NCBI GenBank assembly: GCA_027339205.1
Contig: DAHWOV010000092.1
Span: forward strand, 1-6,805
Direction: 5' to 3'
DNA: 6,805 bases
From: JAJYVT01 sp027339205
Lineage (GTDB): Bacteria; Actinomycetota; Acidimicrobiia; Acidimicrobiales; RAAP-2
In this document: positions 5,531 to 6,805 of the stretch, piece by piece
Layout of the letters: the number at the start of each line of letters is the position of its first letter
How positions within the stretch are numbered: the first letter of the stretch is position 1
Notes under the pieces: model-generated
The model's input: only the letters and a program-made list of their open reading frames with translations
Databases searched by the model: none
What the model was told of the DNA's origin: nothing
Made by a program: the position numbers and the translations under genes

Positions 5531-6742
5531 GTGAGCTTGGTCGTGCAGAAGTTCGGCGGGACGTCCGTCGGCGACGCCGACCGCATCCGCGCGGTGGCCG
5601 ATCACGTCGCGCGGACGCGTCGCAGCGGCAAAGACGTGGTCGTCGTCGTGAGCGCGATGGGGAAGACCACCGACGACCTGATCCGCCTCGCCGGCGAGGT
5701 CAGCTCGGTGCAGCCTCCCCGCGAGTACGACATGCTCGTCAGCTCGGGCGAGCGGATCTCGACCGCCCTCTTGTGCATGGCGCTCGCCGAGCTCGGTGTC
5801 GCTGCGGCGTCCTTCACCGGGAGCCAGGCGGGGATCGTCACGGACACGGACCACACGAAGGCGAAGATCGTCGACATCCGCGCCGGGCGGATCACCGAGG
5901 CGCTCGAGGCCGGGACGGTTCCAGTCGTCGCGGGGTTCCAAGGGGTCTCGACCGAGCGAGACGTGACGACGCTCGGGCGCGGCGCATCGGACCTCACCGC
6001 GGTCGCACTCGCAGCCGTGCTCGGCGCCGAGGTGTGCGAGATCTACACGGACGTGACGGGCGTTTTCAGCGCCGACCCGAGGATCGTTCCCGACGCGCAC
6101 AAGCTCGGACGGGTGAGCTTCGAGGAGATGCTGGAGATCGCTGCGGCGGGGGGGAGAGTGCTGCAGCTGCGCTCCGCGGAGTTCGCGCGGAACCACGGCG
6201 TGCCGCTCCAGGTCCGCAGCAGCTTCACCTGGGAGCCCGGCACCTGGATCGTGGAGGAGGATGAGTCAATGGAGCAAGCGGTCGTCACTGCTGTCGTGCA
6301 CGACAGCTCGCTCGCGAAGGTCACCGTGGCGAGCGTCCCCGACAAGCCGGGCATCGCGGCGCGGCTCTTCCGCGCGCTTGCGGACCGCTCGGTGAACGTC
6401 GACGACATCGTCCAGAACACGTCGCTGCACGGGACGACGGACATCTCCTTCACCGTGCCGCGCACCGACCTCGCGACCGCGGTCGACGGCGTCACCGGGC
6501 TCCTCCCGGAGCTCGGCGCGACAGGCGTGTCGTCGGACGTGGGGATCGCGAAGGTCTCGGTCATCGGCGCAGGGATGAAGTCCCACCCGGGCGTGACCGC
6601 GACGATGTTCGAGACGCTGGCCGACGAGGGCATCAACATCGACCTGATCTCGACCTCGACGATCCGGATCTCCTGCATCGTCCGCGAGGAAGATGTCGAG
6701 CGGGCGGCGCGCGCGCTGCACCGCGCTTTCCAGCTCGGGTGA
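5531..6742 (+). CDS. lysC: Aspartokinase (aspartate kinase), alpha subunit/full-length
   Basis: Phosphorylates L-aspartate with ATP to 4-phospho-L-aspartate, the first step to lysine (and diaminopimelate), threonine, methionine and isoleucine; cytosolic. The 403-residue protein has the amino-acid kinase domain at about 1-240: KFGGTS (7-12), VVSAMG (39-44), SGERIS (72-77), FTGSQAG (95-101), TTLGRGASD (146-154) and TDVTGVFSADPR (173-184). Two C-terminal ACT domains follow (about 260-330 and 338-403) with KVTVASVPDKPGIAARLF and KVSVIGAGMKSHPGVTATMF, the usual sites of lysine/threonine feedback control. The very common GRGGSD motif is GRGASD here. Overall it resembles the M. tuberculosis and C. 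glutamicum enzymes closely, including a likely separately translated beta subunit. The GTG at 5531 gives the canonical N-terminus and suits the -10 box 6 nt upstream. It is divergent from the cyclophilin operon; the next gene is probably asd. Confidence 0.96.
   Translation: MSLVVQKFGGTSVGDADRIRAVADHVARTRRSGKDVVVVVSAMGKTTDDLIRLAGEVSSVQPPREYDMLVSSGERISTALLCMALAELGVAAASFTGSQAGIVTDTDHTKAKIVDIRAGRITEALEAGTVPVVAGFQGVSTERDVTTLGRGASDLTAVALAAVLGAEVCEIYTDVTGVFSADPRIVPDAHKLGRVSFEEMLEIAAAGGRVLQLRSAEFARNHGVPLQVRSSFTWEPGTWIVEEDESMEQAVVTAVVHDSSLAKVTVASVPDKPGIAARLFRALADRSVNVDDIVQNTSLHGTTDISFTVPRTDLATAVDGVTGLLPELGATGVSSDVGIAKVSVIGAGMKSHPGVTATMFETLADEGINIDLISTSTIRISCIVREEDVERAARALHRAFQLG
6253..6260 (+). promoter_or_regulatory. 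Internal Shine-Dalgarno for the aspartokinase beta subunit
   Basis: GGAGGAGG lies inside the aspartokinase gene, ending 8 nt before the in-frame ATG at 6269. It is the best ribosome-binding site I see next to a start codon in the window. The codons encode acidic linker residues between kinase and ACT domains, so codon choice alone could explain part of the match. Confidence 0.6.
6269..6742 (+). CDS. lysC: Aspartokinase beta subunit (internal in-frame start, regulatory ACT domains)
   Basis: An in-frame ATG (Met247 of the full-length protein) behind a strong Shine-Dalgarno would give a 157-residue product made of the two ACT domains only. In C. glutamicum and B. subtilis (aspartokinase II) the same gene yields an alpha subunit and a beta subunit of about 160-170 residues by internal initiation, forming an alpha2beta2 enzyme controlled by lysine and/or threonine. 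The product here begins MEQAVVTAVVHD, which lines up with the C. glutamicum beta N-terminus MEEAVLTGVATD as I remember it. That the site is used is an inference from sequence and family. Confidence 0.65.
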   Translation: MEQAVVTAVVHDSSLAKVTVASVPDKPGIAARLFRALADRSVNVDDIVQNTSLHGTTDISFTVPRTDLATAVDGVTGLLPELGATGVSSDVGIAKVSVIGAGMKSHPGVTATMFETLADEGINIDLISTSTIRISCIVREEDVERAARALHRAFQLG

Positions 6743-6763
6743 CTGCCGGGACTCCCGACGTGC

Positions 6764-6777
6764 CCGGCGGCCGCCGG
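6764..6777. repeat. 14-bp perfect palindrome between aspartokinase and the next gene
   Basis: CCGGCGGCCGCCGG reads the same on both strands and lies 21 nt after the aspartokinase stop and 12 nt before the next -10-like box. It could be an operator-like site or form a 5-bp hairpin with a 4-nt loop. It has no T-tract, and in DNA this GC-rich it could be chance. Confidence 0.3.
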
Positions 6778-6789
6778 CGGTCGAGGCGT

Positions 6790-6795
6790 TAGGCT
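6790..6795 (+). promoter_or_regulatory. -10-like box before the next gene
   Basis: TAGGCT on the plus strand is followed by 6 nt and then GTG at 6802, the same spacing as the aspartokinase promoter. The hexamer is the one seen before the dehydrogenase start. The window ends before the gene can be confirmed. Confidence 0.35.
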
Positions 6796-6801
6796 CGCCC
6801 C

Positions 6802-6805
6802 GTGT
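6802..6805 (+). CDS. Possible first codon of the next gene (asd expected), truncated by window edge
   Basis: Only a GTG and one further base are visible. The call rests on the -10-like box with leaderless spacing just upstream and on the frequent ask-asd gene order in actinobacteria (asd encodes aspartate-semialdehyde dehydrogenase, the next pathway enzyme). No coding sequence can be seen, so the identity is inference. Confidence 0.3.

Noticed and set aside
5483..6196. In-frame upstream extension of the anchored cyclophilin over aspartokinase
   Set aside because: It is antisense to the well-supported aspartokinase. The basic N-terminus plus TM segment begins right after the GTG at 5482, which has a -10 box 8 nt upstream.
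6747..6757. Short hairpin just after the aspartokinase stop as an intrinsic terminator
   Set aside because: The stem is only 4 bp (CGGG/CCCG, 3-nt loop) with no T-tract, too weak to call.
1..6805. CRISPR array, tRNA/rRNA, insertion sequence or defence-system genes
   Set aside because: No regularly spaced repeats, tRNA-like cloverleaf, transposase motifs or terminal inverted repeats were seen. Every gene belongs to an ordinary metabolic or folding family except the altered S51-like protein.

Overview
This 6.8-kb window is very GC-rich chromosomal DNA (around 70% by eye). It carries housekeeping genes and has no mobile element, RNA gene or CRISPR array. The gene content points to an actinobacterium. 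Three features support this: an aspartokinase closely resembling the mycobacterial/corynebacterial enzyme, with an internal beta-subunit start; a purine nucleoside phosphorylase gene beside a phosphomannomutase-family gene, as in Mycobacterium tuberculosis (deoD-pmmB); and GTG starts placed 5-8 nt after TANNNT -10 boxes, as in leaderless actinobacterial transcripts. The class (possibly Acidimicrobiia) is only a guess.

Layout, left to right. (1) 1-659, minus: 3-hydroxybutyryl-CoA dehydrogenase, with its C-terminus outside the window. (2) 694-2460, minus: a 588-residue phosphomannomutase/phosphoglucomutase-family enzyme. (3) 2457-3284, minus: trimeric-type purine nucleoside phosphorylase. Genes 3 and 2 form one transcription unit whose stop and start overlap by 4 nt. 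(4) 3387-4088, plus: an S51-peptidase-like protein whose expected nucleophile serine is glycine. (5) 4093-4644 and 4649-5482, minus: two tandem cyclophilins 4 nt apart. The upstream one is membrane-anchored and the downstream one cytosolic. (6) 5531-6742, plus: aspartokinase, with an internal Shine-Dalgarno/ATG for a separate beta subunit at 6269. (7) A -10-like box and a GTG in the last 16 bases probably begin the next gene, plausibly asd.

The phosphorylase and mutase suggest a nucleoside salvage module: the phosphorylase yields ribose-1-phosphate, which a PGM2-like mutase could convert to ribose-5-phosphate. The cyclophilin pair would supply prolyl isomerase activity on both sides of the membrane. 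Aspartokinase opens the aspartate-family amino acid pathway. I found no novel multi-gene system. The points most worth following up are the repeated leaderless promoter pattern, including a 48-bp divergent one, the altered S51 protein, the duplicated cyclophilins, and the internally initiated aspartokinase beta subunit.
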